A DNA stretch of 64,000 bases from a candidate division FCPU426 bacterium (GCA_030591525.1 JAUVAV010000012.1:1-64000), one strand, 5' to 3'. Counted from the stretch's first letter, positions 45,053 to 60,100 are shown. Numbers and translations: made by a program. Notes: generated by a model from the sequence alone, not told the origin.

Positions 45053-45088
45053 AAAAGCCCGGCTCCTGAATAACAGAAGCCGGGCTTT
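45053..45088 (-). terminator. Intrinsic terminator of the 5471-residue gene
   Basis: AAAGCCCGGCT pairs with AGCCGGGCTTT, followed on the minus strand by TTTTTTATA. It starts 15 bases after the giant gene stop, a textbook rho-independent terminator. Confidence 0.88.
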
Positions 45089-45102
45089 TGGGTTCGAAAA
45101 GA

Positions 45103-48100
45103 TCAGGCAGCGCTGCCGGGCAAGTTCAGTTTCATCGGCTTTTTGATCGGCTCCAACTGCAGATTAATAATGGTTATGCCCCTGTCTCCTAGGCTCTTAA
45201 AGATATAGCCGATCTTGCGGTCATCAGTAAGCGTCCTGGGCACGGTTTCTGGCGTCAGTTGCACTTTCAAGGCATAGCTATGCTTATCGTATTTCATATT
45301 AACCTGGAACTGCAGCATGCCCAGAACCTGGACCACATCCTCAGTTAACTTTATCTTAGCCGCGTTGGATATATCGGAATCCACAACAGTTACCAAGTGT
45401 TCCAGAGCAAACCGGATGGCCCGGTTGCGCATATTCTCTGAAACTGCCTGCTGCGTTCCCTTAATCCCCAGGTTTTCTATGGCCTTCACAAACCCGGGAT
45501 TTTGCATAAGCGCTGGCAAAGTAATCTTCTGATAAGTCTGGTAGGACATGCCGAATTGTTGGGTAAAGCTTTCCAGGTTTTGCTCTACTTGCGCATTATT
45601 ACCCGCCTGCATTAGATTCAAAATTACGCCGGCGGCCTGCGCCATCTCCGGATCAGTTGACGCGAAACCAGTGGTCTGCAATTGTTCAGCCACGGCATTA
45701 GTGGGATTCAGATTAAAGGCGATCTTCCCGGACTGGATCCACACCAGGGCGCCCTCCATGGCCACAGCCGCTCCGGCTGCCAGGGCCGCCAATCCCAAGG
45801 CCACGGGCAGAACTCCGGATACAGTTCCCAGAACCACTCCGCCGATTATGGCCGCTACTGTGCCAAGGCCCAGCATTTGCTGACCCGCGGTCCTGACATT
45901 GGCAGTGGGTTGATTATCCCGGTTCAAATCCTCCACGCTGAAAAAGTACTGCATGATCCGCTGGACCATGGGAGGAGTGATCATTTCCTGATAAGCCGCG
46001 TAAGAAATTCCAAAGGTCTCCTCGAACTCAGTCTTCTTGGCCGGACGGACACGGCCGGAAGCGCTCTCTATTTCCCCGGCCTTAACCTGCATTTGTGAAT
46101 AGGCCCCATTCTCTATTTCTAGCATAGCCTGGTTAATCTCTATCAAATCCCTTTCTTTAAATTTATAACCCCCAAATTTTTCAGCGATAAAATCACAGGC
46201 CAGCTCCAGCACAGCATTTCCGTGAGCCATGTTTTGCAGATCCTCTCCATTGGTAATATATTGCTTGATGAATTCCGTCACAGGGTAATAATCACCTTTG
46301 AATTCCCAGCTTTGCGATAATACACTGTTCAGGAATTTTTGCTCCGGCTCGGTGAGTATAACGTTCTTAGCCGCCTGGATCGCGCCGTTGAACAGCACTT
46401 CGGAGAAACGCCGCTCAAAGAAAGCCAGTGCGTTTTCTGGCACATGGATAACTCCGGCCTGGTCAGCGCCTTCGGCTGGCGCGCCGATATTAACAACGCG
46501 GAGCCCTCCTTGTTTGGCCTCAATGCTCATCCTCTGCCAGATGTTCGGCATAACCGTGGAATCCGGGGAAGCCGGAATTGCCGGCACGAGGTCGAACAGG
46601 GCGGCCAGCATGTGCATATAGCCGTAGGTTTTCGCGTTCTTGGCTACGTTAAGCTTTACGCCAAGCAAACTCATGATTCCGGCCAATGCTGTATAAGCCT
46701 CTGTCCCGTCATGGCTCGGACCCATCGCGTCCTTCCAGGCCTTTACCACGCCGTCCGTATGCAGAGACTGCCCGCCCGTTTCTTCGAAAAGAAGACGACT
46801 GCCCCCGACCGGCTCTACCATCTCATCTGTCGTCTTCGTCCGCGGTACAGGTATTATAAAACCGCCCAGGAAAGACAAGGCCACTGCTCCGGATGCCGTG
46901 CCAACACTACTGACCAGCAGTATGGCGGTCGCGGCTACCAGGCCGGTTAAAGGAACCAAATTTTCTTTTTTCAGCGATTTTCGGACCAATGCCTTAGCCA
47001 TGAAAGGAGTTAAACTTCGCATAGAGCTTAGGCTATCCTTCAACCCCAGTACGCTCAAAGATGTCCGGCTGAAAGTAACAGCCACGGGTTCAAATATGCC
47101 GAGGCGGTTTTTAAAGCCTGCGTAGACACGATTCCTCAACCTCTGCTCTATTCCATAGCGAAGTTGCAGGTCTTCTCTCCCGGCTTGCATATTGGCAAGA
47201 TAGTTTTGGGCCTGTTCCAGGGTCATGCTTTGGCCCTGGTAAGTTATAACCTCTGCCGCCGCTGCCTGGGCGGCTAATCCAGCAGCAGCCGCCACTCCAG
47301 CCGCGGCCGCGGCTGCGGTTACTGGTTCTGTGGCCGCTTGCCTCTCATTTATAAGCGCCTCCAGCTCAGCTATGGCCTGCGGCATACGGTGATACTGCGC
47401 CTTGGCCGCGGTTGATTGGCGCAAGATCGAAATAGGTATGTTTAAACCGCTAAAAACGGATTCCGCCGGTTGGCCCAGGTTCTCATAGAAACGCCAGTCA
47501 GCGCCGAATTTCTCAGCCATGGCCGGTTCTACCCACTGGGCGCCGTAGGTTTCATAATATCTTTGAATATCCGCGACCATCTGGAAATGATCGTTACTCC
47601 ACATAGTTTTCTGCGCTTCCGCCTTAGCCATCTCCATTGCCTTTTGATACCATTTATTGCCATGCTCTTGCTTCAGAATTTTTACCGCTTTCGGATTATT
47701 CTCATTCCATGTTGCCATATCCACGCTCACATCTGCTTTCCTATCCGCTTTCATCCCTGCCAGCGTATTCTCAAACCAGAGTGTTTTTTCTTTTTCTCCC
47801 ATTTGAAGAGGAGAGTTAACTGCCGCCGCCATCCCAAGGTATTGCGCTATTCCCTGCCAATCCTCGTTGTAAGCGCGGATCAGGTTGATTTTATAGGCAT
47901 CAGCCTGCAGGGCGCTCTGTAGAGTTGCTATATAATTAGTCACGAAAGGTATGCGCCATCCCCGCACTCCCATGCCCTCACCAATAGTCGGATTTTTCCC
48001 GAAAACCGAGGAAGGCGCATGCTTCCCGCCTGTTAATTCCGAAATTCCCCGGGCCTCGCGCAAGCGGCCGGGCAGGTTCTTGGCCGCGGTCCGCGCCAGT

Positions 48101-51100
48101 TCCTGGAGATACTTCGGGCTGCTTTCTTCCACGCGCACGGTCTCGGTCTTTGCCAGATCGCCGGCCTGGGTTTTGGCCACTTCGCCGGCTTTCGCAGTAT
48201 CAATTTCCTTGAGATACTCCTGCATAACCTTGTCAAACAATTTAAAGAAACTCTTCTGTGCCGCCTTTGCCTCGAGGCCGCCTTTTTTATATTCCTCAAA
48301 GAATTTTTCGAATTTCACTCTTTCCGTGCCCTTCATATGGCTGATCCGGTTTAAATCCAGGTCCAGGCTGGTGCGCGCATCTACGCGCATGCCTTCAACA
48401 TTTCCCCGCTTCACGGCCTGGTTAAATACATCTCCGGGCGAGAGATCCATCTTGTACAAGGCCGCTTTGAACTGGGATTTAGCCGAGAGTCCGCGCACAG
48501 TGCCAAAAATATTCAGACCCTCGCCAATATTGGGAGCAAAGACGTAGCGCTGCTGGGTCCAGCCCAGGTCCTGCTTAATTGCCTCGATCTTGACCAGTTG
48601 CTCAGCCATCGCCTTATTTTCTTTAATTTCCATCCAGTCATGGATCGAACGTTTTTGGGAAGTTCTCATAAATGTTTCCAAAGAATTCCTCAACCCAGGA
48701 CTTAAGGTGTGGTAATATTTCGGTTTACTGAGAATCTCCGCAATTTCCGGCATTTTATGAATAACTTTTTGCATGGCCTCTACTGCGACGGCATAACTCT
48801 CAGGACTCATTCCATCTATCATAATTACCTGCAGTTTTCCCGTGCCGGAGGATGCCAGCATATCCTTGACCACAATATCAATAGCCGCTTTATTCTCTCC
48901 TCCCTTTACCCACTCTAGATTTTCAACCGCCCTGGCTTTTCCCCCTTCCCTGGTATCCGCTTTCATCTCCCTAAAACGTGTTTCAATAGTGTCCATGGAA
49001 ATCTTGATTACTTCCGTGCCGGCGTTCCGGGCGGCTTTCTCAGACATACTTCTAAGGATTAAATTATTATCATGCACAAATACCTGCTGAGTATTGCCGT
49101 CCTGCATATTTCTGGCGGCGCGGTCCAGCATGAACTCTTCAAATTTCGCCTTGCCCATTACTTCCAGTTTGAGAGATCCGTCATATGCTTTCCTGAGAAA
49201 CATGATTTCATTTCCCACCTTAACCGAGAACGCCACTTCACCGCTTTTCACGTGATCCATGGTAATATGTTCCTCAGCCGTAACCTCCATTATCCGCTTG
49301 CCGGACTGGCGCATGGCCGCTTGCAGTCCCTGTAAAGTTCCGGAATAGCCCACAATATTTTTTGAACCGATCAGGTCCATGGCTTCCAGCATGGTTACCC
49401 GCTTGGTAGTCACGTGGGCCAGGGCCTCTCCGGCCTTTATTACAAATCCTTCATTGGCCATGAGTTCACTCGCGCTTTTGCCTCTGCCTTCAGCGCTCTT
49501 TATCATTATGTCTATCAACTGGAAGGCGGATTGATAATGGTCTCCGTAGATGGTATTGGTCTTGCCCACGCCCTTCTCTGCCGTGCCATACTCCGGCACT
49601 CCATCCTTTACAATACCCATATATTCACGGCCGTTCTGGTTGTACATAGTCTGGGCCATTTTACGCAGCAGGTAAGCATTGCCGCTGCTTTTAGCGTCCA
49701 GACGCGCTTGTTCCAGTGCCTTGCCCAGGGTTTTGCCTCTATAGTCTCCCTCTTGAATTTTATACTCCAAATTGAATTCCATCTGATCCCGAATTTCCTC
49801 GCGCGGATTGGTTTTTTGATTTTTGAAAATCTCATTTTGCGCGCCGGTCCTCTGCAGATCCCTGGCCAGAATATCATTGACCTTGATATAACTATCGGTC
49901 AAGGTTTCGATCGCGGCTCTTAGCTGGCTCTTCGTGCCCTGGGGCAGGAATTCCCAAACCCCGGCCGATCCCAGGATGGTGTCTGTGGTGTGAAAAGCGG
50001 AATGGTATTCATCCCAGGCCTTGGTCCCGACATCCTCGAAAAATTTCCTGATCCGGGCGTCGGAATAACCCTTGCCGCGCATCTCCAAAATCATCAGCTT
50101 TACGCCTTCATTGGAAATCACGTAAACCTTATCCGGCTTCAGGCCCTGCTCAATAATCCGTCCCATGTTGGCCTTGGTAATCATTTCAGCATTCATATTC
50201 TTCATGGCCGGCTCATTCATAATCTGCCTGACCAGAGGCTCCACGGCCGTGATGTACATGGCAGCCGGCGCCGGCCGGCCGTTATGCGCCTGGCTGTAAA
50301 GAGCACGCGCCAGCTCCAGGGAGATCACACCGGCGGATTTCCCGCCTCCCATACCCAATAAGTTGGCCTCGCCCATAACAGACTGGGCCACGCTGTACGA
50401 CTTGCCGTGAAGCTCCAGGTTCAAGTAATGAAGTTCCAGCACACGGGTCAGGAATGTAAGCTGGTCGCCTTTGGCCGTAAATTGCGGGTAATCTTTATTA
50501 AAGGCCTTGGCCAGCTCACGGCTCAGCATGCGGATATGCGCATCCTGCGGTATATTTTCATTGCCTTTAATAATTCCGTCCAATTCAGCATCTATCTCTT
50601 TAGTGGTTTTCCCAGCCTCCTCAAGCGTCCTGATCTTTCTAACGAGCTCAACCATTGCCCGGCCTATCTCTCCTCTCATTATGCTGCCTTCCTTCAGTAC
50701 ACTATATTTAATTCCCTCTGCCTTCAGTATCTCATTCAGGACTTTGGCATCTTGCAGTTTCTCGATAAAATCAGCTCTCTCCTTGACCAACTTCGTTATC
50801 TCCGCCTTGATTGCGGCATCTTTCGTGAGCAGGCTTTTGATCCGGGCCCATCGCGAGCTGCTTTCCAGGCCTTCTGTCAATTTCTCGATTTTTGCGTCCC
50901 GCCTGATTAATTCCCGGACATTACTCACTACTTTACCGTCAACCTTTAGTTTCTCTAAATTCCTGATAATTTTATCCGCATATGCCGCACGCTCGGCTGA
51001 TACCATTTTTCGATACTCTTTTGACAATCCTTGCGCCTCAACGAGTTTATTAATGGTTTGGACCTCTTGGGCGTATTGCTTACTCAAACGCGCGGCCTGT

Positions 51101-54100
51101 ACCTCGTTCCCCGCAGCGCGCGCTTTGGCTATCTCGGTCTGCAGGCTTTGGGCCCGGTTCTCGGCATCCAGGAGCTTTTGCTGGGTCTGCCATTCCTTGG
51201 CCGTAATGTGCTGGTCTACACTATTTCGGTCAGCCAGCTTCCTGGCATCCAGTAGGGTTCTCCCGCTTTCGGCATTCCGGGCATTAAATTTCTTCATGGC
51301 CTCCCTGAAACTCATGCCCTTGTTTATATCCATGAACTGCTTGAATTCCTGCAAGGTCTTGGCGTATGCGCCATCAGCCATCTTCCTCATGTAAAGTTCG
51401 CCCGCCATTCTTAAAGAGGAATGTGCGCTGTTTTTTGCCAGGTCGGCGTAAGCCTCGTTCGCCAGCAATCCCTTTCCGCCGGTTCCGGGCCTGCTGCCCA
51501 GCAGCTCGGAAGCAGTTCTGCCGGCCAGTATATTCTCAGCCATAGCCTGCTCAACCGCAGCCTCTGCTGTGATTTTGGCCTTTCCGTCCGCCGCCTTAGC
51601 CCGCTCCAGGCATCCTTCCATTATTTTCCTGGCCATTTCCAGCGGCATACGGCTGGAAACCATACGCTGGGTTTCGGGCGACATGCGCGAAACTATATCT
51701 GCGGCCTTTTTTACAGACAGCGTGTTGATATAATCAGCCTGACTCTCTATAGCCGCTCTCTCAATTATTTTTGCCCTCAGGGCTTCAGTCCCTGGGGCAT
51801 TGCCTAATTTTTCAGCTATGGCTTTATGTTGGCCTAAGAACTCCACCTCGCTCAGTATATTCTGTTGCTGCGTTTCCAATTTCAGCATTTCGGCCCGCTG
51901 GGCTTCCAGAGGCTCAAGTATTTTTTCCAGCCGGCTTATCTCGGTCTGAACTTGCTTTAACTCCTGTTTAAATGGATCCACTCTGCGCTGCCTTATCTTC
52001 AAACCCTGTTTGGCTTGTTTTACAGCAATGCTGGCCTGCTGAATTTCCTTCCCAGCGGCTTCTGCCTGATATCGGGTGGATGCCTTGCTTAAACTGTTTT
52101 TTGCCGCGCCCAGGTCTTCTTTGGCCTGCTTCAGGTTTGCTCTGGCCTCGGTTAATACTTCCTTAAATGCTTCAGTCAGTTCCTGAATATTCTCCTCGCT
52201 CTTCCTGGCCTCCTTCAGTTTTGCAATTTCCTTTTTATTGGTTTCAGTTAAAGCTTCCTGCTTAGCTCTACCTGTTTGCTGTTTTACAGCGTTTTTCACA
52301 AGTCCTTCCGCCGCACTGGATTCAAATTGCCGAAGCGCCGCTTCTGCGCTTACTTTGTGCGATCCGCGCGGATTTCGCAATGCCTCTACGGCCCGGCCCA
52401 CGGGCTCATTAGCCCGGATTACATCCTCCACAGCCCTCTTTACCTGATTTTCCAGGGTCTGAATCTCCTGTTGGCTGCGGGCGTCCTTAAGCTTGGCTTT
52501 TGCCTCAGTCAAAACCTTGCCCGCGCTTTCCGCCTTTAAAATATCCTGCCCGTATCTGCCCGTACTCTCCAGGTATTGCCTGGCCACGTCCAGTTCTTGC
52601 ATGGATTTAACCAGCGCATCCGCTATAACGTCCCTGTTTCCCAGTTGCTGGTTTATCTGCGCCTGCTGTGCTTTCAGCTTGGCATTATTCTCCATCTCCT
52701 TTATCAAGCGGTCCATCGGCCGGTTTTTGAATACTCTATCCAGGCCGCGGCTCAAGCGGCCGGTCGAGCTAAGCTCTTGCTTTAACATTTGCTCTAGGCG
52801 TGCTTCGGAAGCCGTAACTTCAGCCTGGTTTTTCGTGTCGGTCTTTATCAGTTTTTTCCCTTCAAGGTTCTTGTAAGCATCAGCCTTGCCCTCTTGTATG
52901 GATTTCCCCAACTTTTGCATGCCTATTTGCAGGACTTTCATTCCGGAGAGATACGCGAACACGTTCTGCGTAAAACTATACGGATTGCTTAACGCGTTGT
53001 TCATAAAATCCGTGATATTATCCCCAAAGCTTCGGAGCGCCGCGGGATCTGGCTTTCCTTCGGGTGTTGCTTTGCCTTTATTACCCGTCCCGCCTGTCCC
53101 TCCTGCGCTTACTTCGCCACTTTTGGTATTGGCTATATCTTTTCCGTCTATATATTGCTCCATCGCCTCTCTCGCGGCTCTTACACTTTGGTCAGCCTTG
53201 ACGTTTTTACTCCCCAAGTCCTTGAGTCGCGCTTTCAGGCCTTGCTGCCGTATGCTTTTTATCGTTTCGGGAAGGGCTTCAAGCGCGTTCCGTAGTCCTC
53301 TGGTTTGGGATGTTGTTTTCTCTCCCTCAACAACTTTTTTCAGGCTTTGCACTATGTTGCTGGTCGCCTCCGAAATTTTAACGGTTTCCAGATTCTTGGC
53401 GGTTTCCAAATCCTTCACTGCATCCCCGCTCTGACTCTCAGTCTTGCTTCTCGTCGCATCCGCCGGCTGAGCTTTTTTCTCGGTATAGCTCTCGGCTTTT
53501 TTAGCCGCCCTCTCACTCTTGGACGCCTGGATCGCCTCTGTCTTGATGGTATTGATCGCGTCTGCCAGGCTGTTCTTTTGCGAGGACGACATTTGCTTAT
53601 AACTTGCCTCCATATTCTTAGCATCAGCAATATTTTTACTGACCTCGTTTGTCAAATCCTTAAGACCCTTATGCTTGCCAGCCGAGTTCAGCAATGTCAG
53701 ACTTTCCCCGGGACTTTTTTCAAAGGTTTTCTCAAAGTTTTTAATTACTGCTTCGGCCTCGGTTTTGCTCATTCTCGCGACGGTCTCACCAAAAGCTTCG
53801 CGGGCTTTAGGTATTGAACTCAGCCCTTTAACCACAGTGGAACTCGTTTTAGGAGAGACGCTGCCGGTCATAGCGGCCTTTACCACGCCTTCCATGGCGG
53901 TTGGGCTCTCTGCCAACGCTTTGGCCATGGCCTGGCTCGCCTCGCTGGATTTCGCCATCTGCCTGGCCACACTGTCCAGCACCTTGTTGTCTTTAGCGGC
54001 CAGGTCCGCGATTTGCTTCGCGACTTCAGAGTCCTTGCGCGCCGCTTCCATAATGTTTCTCATTAACCGGCTGTCCTGTTTCAAATTCAGAGCGTTGCTC

Positions 54101-57100
54101 ACGCGGCCGCCTTGTTCCATGCGGGTAGATTGTTTATTATCCATCTCAGCGGCTTTTTGCAGGATCGTTTCAATAGCGCCTTTGGACTTTGTTCCCTCCA
54201 GCGCCTTGATCAAATTGCCTATGGCATCCGGGCTTTTGCCGATCTCGGTCATCAGGCTATCAATATTCTTTTGGTCTGGGCTTTTCTGCCTTGCCTTGGT
54301 GCTGATATCGGCCACATCCGAACCTTTGCCGGGCCGGGCTTCGGTCTTTAACATGCTCTCAGCCATGGTTTCTGATACCAGTTTGTTTTCAAACATAGTC
54401 CTGGCCATTTTTGGGTTCTCTCCGAGCATACGGCCGGCCTCTGCTAAAACCCCCTGGGATTTTATGCTGTCCCGGGTAAAGGTGCGAACAACATCAGTAG
54501 CTTTTCCGCCCTTGGCAGAGCTTTCCAGAATGTCAAGAAGTTTGGCCGAATCCGCGGCTGAATTTTTCCCCAGCAGTTCGGTCAGAAGTTTGCCTCCCAG
54601 GGCGTCTCCATTTTCCGCCAGTCGTATAATACTTTCCGCCTGGACTTCCGGGCTTTTAGTCTTGAGCCCCTCAGCCGTTTTTCCCAAAGCTGTATTAAGT
54701 TTATGTCCGGCAACCAGCCTCTGTCCATCAGTGGAGGCGCTTTTTAACGCCTCAATAGCGTTAATTACGCCACTCTCAAAAGGCTGCAGGTCCTTGGGAG
54801 CTTCCGCGTTTTTCCCAGTGGTCTTAACCTCGCCTCTCAAAGCCTCGGTGGTTCCGAGTCTCACTACTTTGCCATCACCAGTATCAATCTCCAGGAATTT
54901 TTTGCCTTCGGTCAATGCTGCTGCATCGCCTTTTTCCAAGGTAATAGGGTCTTTGCCCTCAAACTTGAACGTCATATCGCCGTTTTTAGCAACCTCAACC
55001 TCAATAATCTCGGTTTTCCCGTCCTTAGTTTTCAACTCAACTTTTATTGTTTTGCCGTTCCCAAGGTCCAGCGGTTTGACCGGATTATTGATGTCCAGCT
55101 TGATCTCTATATCTTTCGCGGACTGAACACCCTCGGTCTTACTGTTCTTTGCAGATATCGCCTGCCCGGCTGTGGTTTTTCCCGGCTCGTACTTAACCGC
55201 CGCCCTGTGACTCATGCGACCCGTGCTTTCGCCGGGCTCTATTTTGGCTGATGCTTTGATTTGCTCGCCGGATTTCGTAGGTTTTCCTGTGATTGCATCT
55301 GCGCTCTTACCTGCATCTGCTTTGACCCCCGGTCCCTGTTCGGCTGGTTTGGCTTCCGGAAGCTTGCGCAACTCCCCGAGTTTTTGCATGGTTGATTTCC
55401 CGGAAAGCAAAATATCCACAACCCGGCTGAATTCAGGTTTAGCACTGCTCCGGTTTTTAGCGCCTATGTCAATTATCTTAGCCAGGATCGGGATCCCTAC
55501 GGCCTGTACGTGTGGTTTAACTATACGGTACCCGTGCCCGGCCATCATAAATGCGAAGAAAATCCCGAGAGCGCCGGCTGTCATTATCAGCGCGTTATCC
55601 GCGACATTAAAGGCATTATCCATACTCCAGGAGTTCTGCGCGAGCAGACTGGTCCCATGAAAAAATTCCTTAAACGGGTGTACGAAAAAGTTAGTGAACA
55701 CGGTACCCACCGCACCAAACAGCCCCTTGCTCATCTCCGCCAGTACCATGGTGCCTAAGAACGCCACTCCTACCGCGGGAACCAGTACCGAGGCTGCGAT
55801 AACGGTTATCAGGATCATATTCTGGCTTGCTAATTTGAGGCCAAAATACGTCATAGCGCTAACAGATGTAACGCTTTCTTTTATATAATTTTGGACCATT
55901 TCGCTTGGAATATTATTAAACCAACCGCTATTGGATAACCTGTCCGGCCATTCCCGGACGTGATTATCCGCAAGAAAGTCCAGTTGCCCCATAGCGCCGG
56001 ACAATAAAACAGTAAGTCCGCCCATGGCGCCAGTGCCTACAACCGCAAGGGCGTCTGGTATTATGCCAGGTTTGGTAACACCAAGAAGAGCTCCTACCGC
56101 TCCCAAATAATTTCCAGCGCGAGCCTGGCTTTTGACCTCCGTCCAGGAGGGTAGGGTAAGACCGGTAAGCGTTCCTAATGCGCCCCACCCATCCCCAGCG
56201 CGAACTTGGCTTCTGAACTCCGCGCCATGCTTATGCCCGCTTGCCCAGGCGTGGGACAAACCCACAAAAGCCTCCCGCTGTATGTTTTTACCCCGGGTAA
56301 AACCATCGGTTTTTTCAACCCCGGCGCTGTTATAAAGCCGGTAAGTGTTTGTTTCGGTGTTTATTACTTTAATATTGTCGCCTGATACTCCCAAAATTAA
56401 TGTTCCTTCATCGGTCTGTCCTATGCTCTTTCCATTTATAAAAGCCATCTTGATTCCCGTAACCCCGGTTAGAACACTTACTTCTATCTGCTCGTCCTTA
56501 CGGTTCATCAACACAGTGCCGGCGACTAATTCCTGGCCGTCGCCGGGGACTATGGTATATATGCCATTATTAGAATACTTTATGCGTTCTCCGTTTTGAG
56601 TATAATGAAATTTATGCTCACTCTGAACCGTAATGCCCGCGTCCTTAAGGGCGGCATCGGTTCCGCTTAGGCTCTCTACCTGTAAGCCTAGCGCCTTTTG
56701 CTCGGTAATTCCGTCTTTCGCCGCACTAATAAGCATTAAAGGCGGGCACAGGGCCAAAACACCTGGTTTACGCAACTCTTCTTTGGTTTTTATTCCGGTA
56801 GTAACTTGCAGGAATTCGCCGTTCTTAGTTTCAACCAGACCCGTTAATTTATTTCCTTCCTCGGTAAACTGCATGTTTATCATGCCGTCTGACTCGTATT
56901 CAATATCCAGTTTGTCGCCGTTGGCAGTGGTATAAGTTTGCCCTTCTCCCTCTGCCAGATAATCGAGCACGTCTTCCCCGATGCCTGCCTCCTGGAACGC
57001 AGCTTTGGACCCACTCGCCGTCTGGACTTTCATTTCATCTTCGGTCATCCCGGCCATGACCATGATATTGCCTTTATCCGTCTCGATAACACCCAGGGTG

Positions 57101-60100
57101 TTGAAGACAGCCTTGCCCTTGCCGTCTTCGCTCACGCGCACCTCATACTTGCCATTCTTGTCAAACTTTACATCGTTCCCCTCAAAGGTCTGGGGTAATC
57201 CCTTTATTTCCTCCCCAGAGACTCCCATCTTATCCATAAATCCCTCATCGCCTTTAAGCATGATAGCCTGTGGATTGCCCAGTGCTCCTGTTACTATCCG
57301 GGGGTTGCCGTTAATCACTATTTCTTGTCCAATATTCTTCTGAATATCCGCATTTTCGGAGAAACTCATGAACTCGGCTTTAATTTCAGCAAAAACGACT
57401 CCGCTTTCCTTGCTGCCCTGTATCATGAACCGGGTGTTGCCAGTGCCCGTTTCTCTGGTTAAATCAATAGTGGCAACCCCGTTCCCGTGTACGAATTGCA
57501 CATTCTCCTTCTTGGCATCTCCCACCCAGACATTGCCGGCCTCGATTTTATCCACCAGGAGGGACGGTACGCCGAAGCTTCGCATGGCGTCAGTATCGCC
57601 GTGCACATGCGCCATTTCCATCTTATTGGTATCCGTATTCAGCATGGATATGATATTCAGATCGCCTTCGAAGGTTTTGCCGACTCCTGCCAGGCCGTAG
57701 GTGGTTGTGTCGCCATCCTTGCCCAGGTAAATTCTAACCTTGTTGTCATTATTTACATAATCCGCATCATTGATTCTAGTCGCAGCCTCATCTCCATACT
57801 CATTCCCGGCCAGCACATACTCTCCAAGCTTTAATTCAGATGTTCCCATCCCGCCTATATAGGTCTCGCCTGAGGCGACGGCGTTTCTAACCTCTAGCGG
57901 AATTTCCAAACCCGGATCATTCAATGCCTTCAGGGACAGCTCCGCTTCACCGATTTCAAAACGGCTGTTAGTCCAGGCCGCGGTAAATTCCATCTCCCCA
58001 TCGCAACCCTCTCCGCTAACCAAGAAAGCATATTCCCCGTTTTCGTCCGCAACCGTGGATACGGCAAACGAGATAATATTGTCATTAATATAGCCGGCAT
58101 CTGCGATTTTTACATTGTCAAATAGAGTCTGCGTCCCGGCCGCGGCCGCCGCTGTCACCATTTCCACGGGCGCGCCCATTTCAATGGCAGCCTCCGTATC
58201 CCCGCTAACCCGTGCTATATTCAGCACACCATTCTCTTCATCCACTGCGGCATAGCATCTCGCGATTCCTCCCGCCTCGCCAGTATAAGTTACATCCATA
58301 CCATAGCTAACCTCGCCGCTTTCGGCTACTCCCCGGTGGAAAGTAACCATGCCGTTATCACTGTATTTCTCCCCGGTTACCCTTTGGCCGGTAAAGTAGG
58401 ATTTTTGATCTCTAGCAGCCTCTGCCGCCTCATGGGAAATCCCAATTTTCTCGGCTATTATCATATCTTCAGGCACCACGCAGCCGGTCATTTCCACGGT
58501 ATGGGACAGGGTCCTCCCGGCGGTCATGTCAACCTCGGTTCCGTCGACCACGCCCGTAAACTTCATTCCCCCATTACTATCCGCCGTATATAAGCCGTTA
58601 TCATTCGTGAGGTGCTGCTCATCCAAATTGGTTACTCCCTGAATGGTCCCGCCCTGGTTCTCCAATTGACTAAACAATTTGGCATCCACATACTGCCCGG
58701 TAATCAGGCCCTGTTGCGTGCCCTGAGTCTCAATCCGCGTCCAGTCTGACCCGCCGGCGCATACGTCCGTGCTATAGATTTCTACTTGTCCCAACACACT
58801 GCTCTGGGTATCTGTTTTGGTAAGGCCGCTTCCCGGAACTAAATTGACTGTGACCTGATGCTTGGTGACTTCCTCCAGCTTGACGTCCACGCCTTGTTCG
58901 TCGGCATACTTGGCAATGTTCATATTTATACTCTGCTCGACATTAAACTCGATCAGTCCGGGCTGTACCCCGCTTCCACCACCGCCTTCTTCGCTGGGAA
59001 GAATACGGCCGCCGGTTGCAGTATATATCTCTGTCGTCACTTTCTCGTCGGTTGAGACCAACTTGAACCCGCCATTGGCCGTGGTCTCGAAAGTAAAGTC
59101 CTGTCCTCCGCCACTCAGGCCGGCCAAACTTTCTGCGGTAATATCTCCGTTCCGGTTATATTGCAGAACTACATTTTTGTCCTGGTTGTCGGTAAAATTT
59201 TCCAGGATTACTTTGGTCCCCTGGAGGTTTCCCTCTTGATAATAGGATATCGCCTTTCCCGATCCATCCTCCCTGGTTGCTTCTACGTTGAAATTGGTAA
59301 TCTGCCCATCACGGGAAGCGCTGATATCCACGATTTCCTTCCCATTGCTCAGCGAGGCCTTATACAATTCGCTGTTTTTATACGTGGCGGTATAGCTCAA
59401 ATCGCCGGCATTTTCGAACGTATTCTGGCCTACAACTTGGTAGTTGCCTGATTCAATGTTTTCCTGGGTTCCAACATATAGTGTTCCATCCTGGGTCTGG
59501 ATGGCTAATTTTCCCTCCAGTTGGTTTTGTTGATCCTGGTTCAATCCGCTATGCTGAAGCATTTTCGGGGTTAGGTCCACTTTTGACAATTGGTTGCCCT
59601 TGAAATCCACTGCCAGGTTTCCATAAAACTGGAAGCTCGCTTCCGCCGATGGGATCGCATTCACCACCTGACTGGTTTCCGCACCCACTACGCTCGCAAT
59701 CATACCCTGCCCGGTTTCCAGATTCACGTCTATGGTATATATTTGATTCTGTTCCTGGTAAAAGGTCTTTTGGGTTCCCAGATGGACCAGCAGGTTCTGG
59801 CTAATCGTTCCTCCGTCTGCGGTATTAATTGTTACGGGCATCCGGGAGGCGGCCAGTTCCAATTGGCCGTTATTCAGGTTAAATATCTGCTCAATTTGTT
59901 GCCCATAATTAGTCGAAGTGGTTACGCCGGAAACTTGCAAGGGTTCTTCTTTAGGCTTGAATAAGTTGCTTATCCAATTATCCGAAAATCCGGCCGGCTG
60001 GCTGCTGTTTTCATTGGGTGTGAAATTTATTCTTACCTCTAATATCCCGTTGCCGGTATCAACCGAGTTGGTCAGCGTGTATCCGTTATTGTTTTTAGTT

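Noticed and set aside
50507-51394. A 295-codon plus-strand frame opposite the giant gene
   Set aside because: Same reasons: composition mirrors the opposite strand, no domain and no start signal.
53675-55126. A 483-codon open frame on the plus strand opposite the giant gene
   Set aside because: It is antisense to an Ala/Lys/Glu-rich helical region, gives a Ser/Leu/Pro-rich low-complexity product, and has no Shine-Dalgarno. It is a shadow of the codon bias of the real gene.
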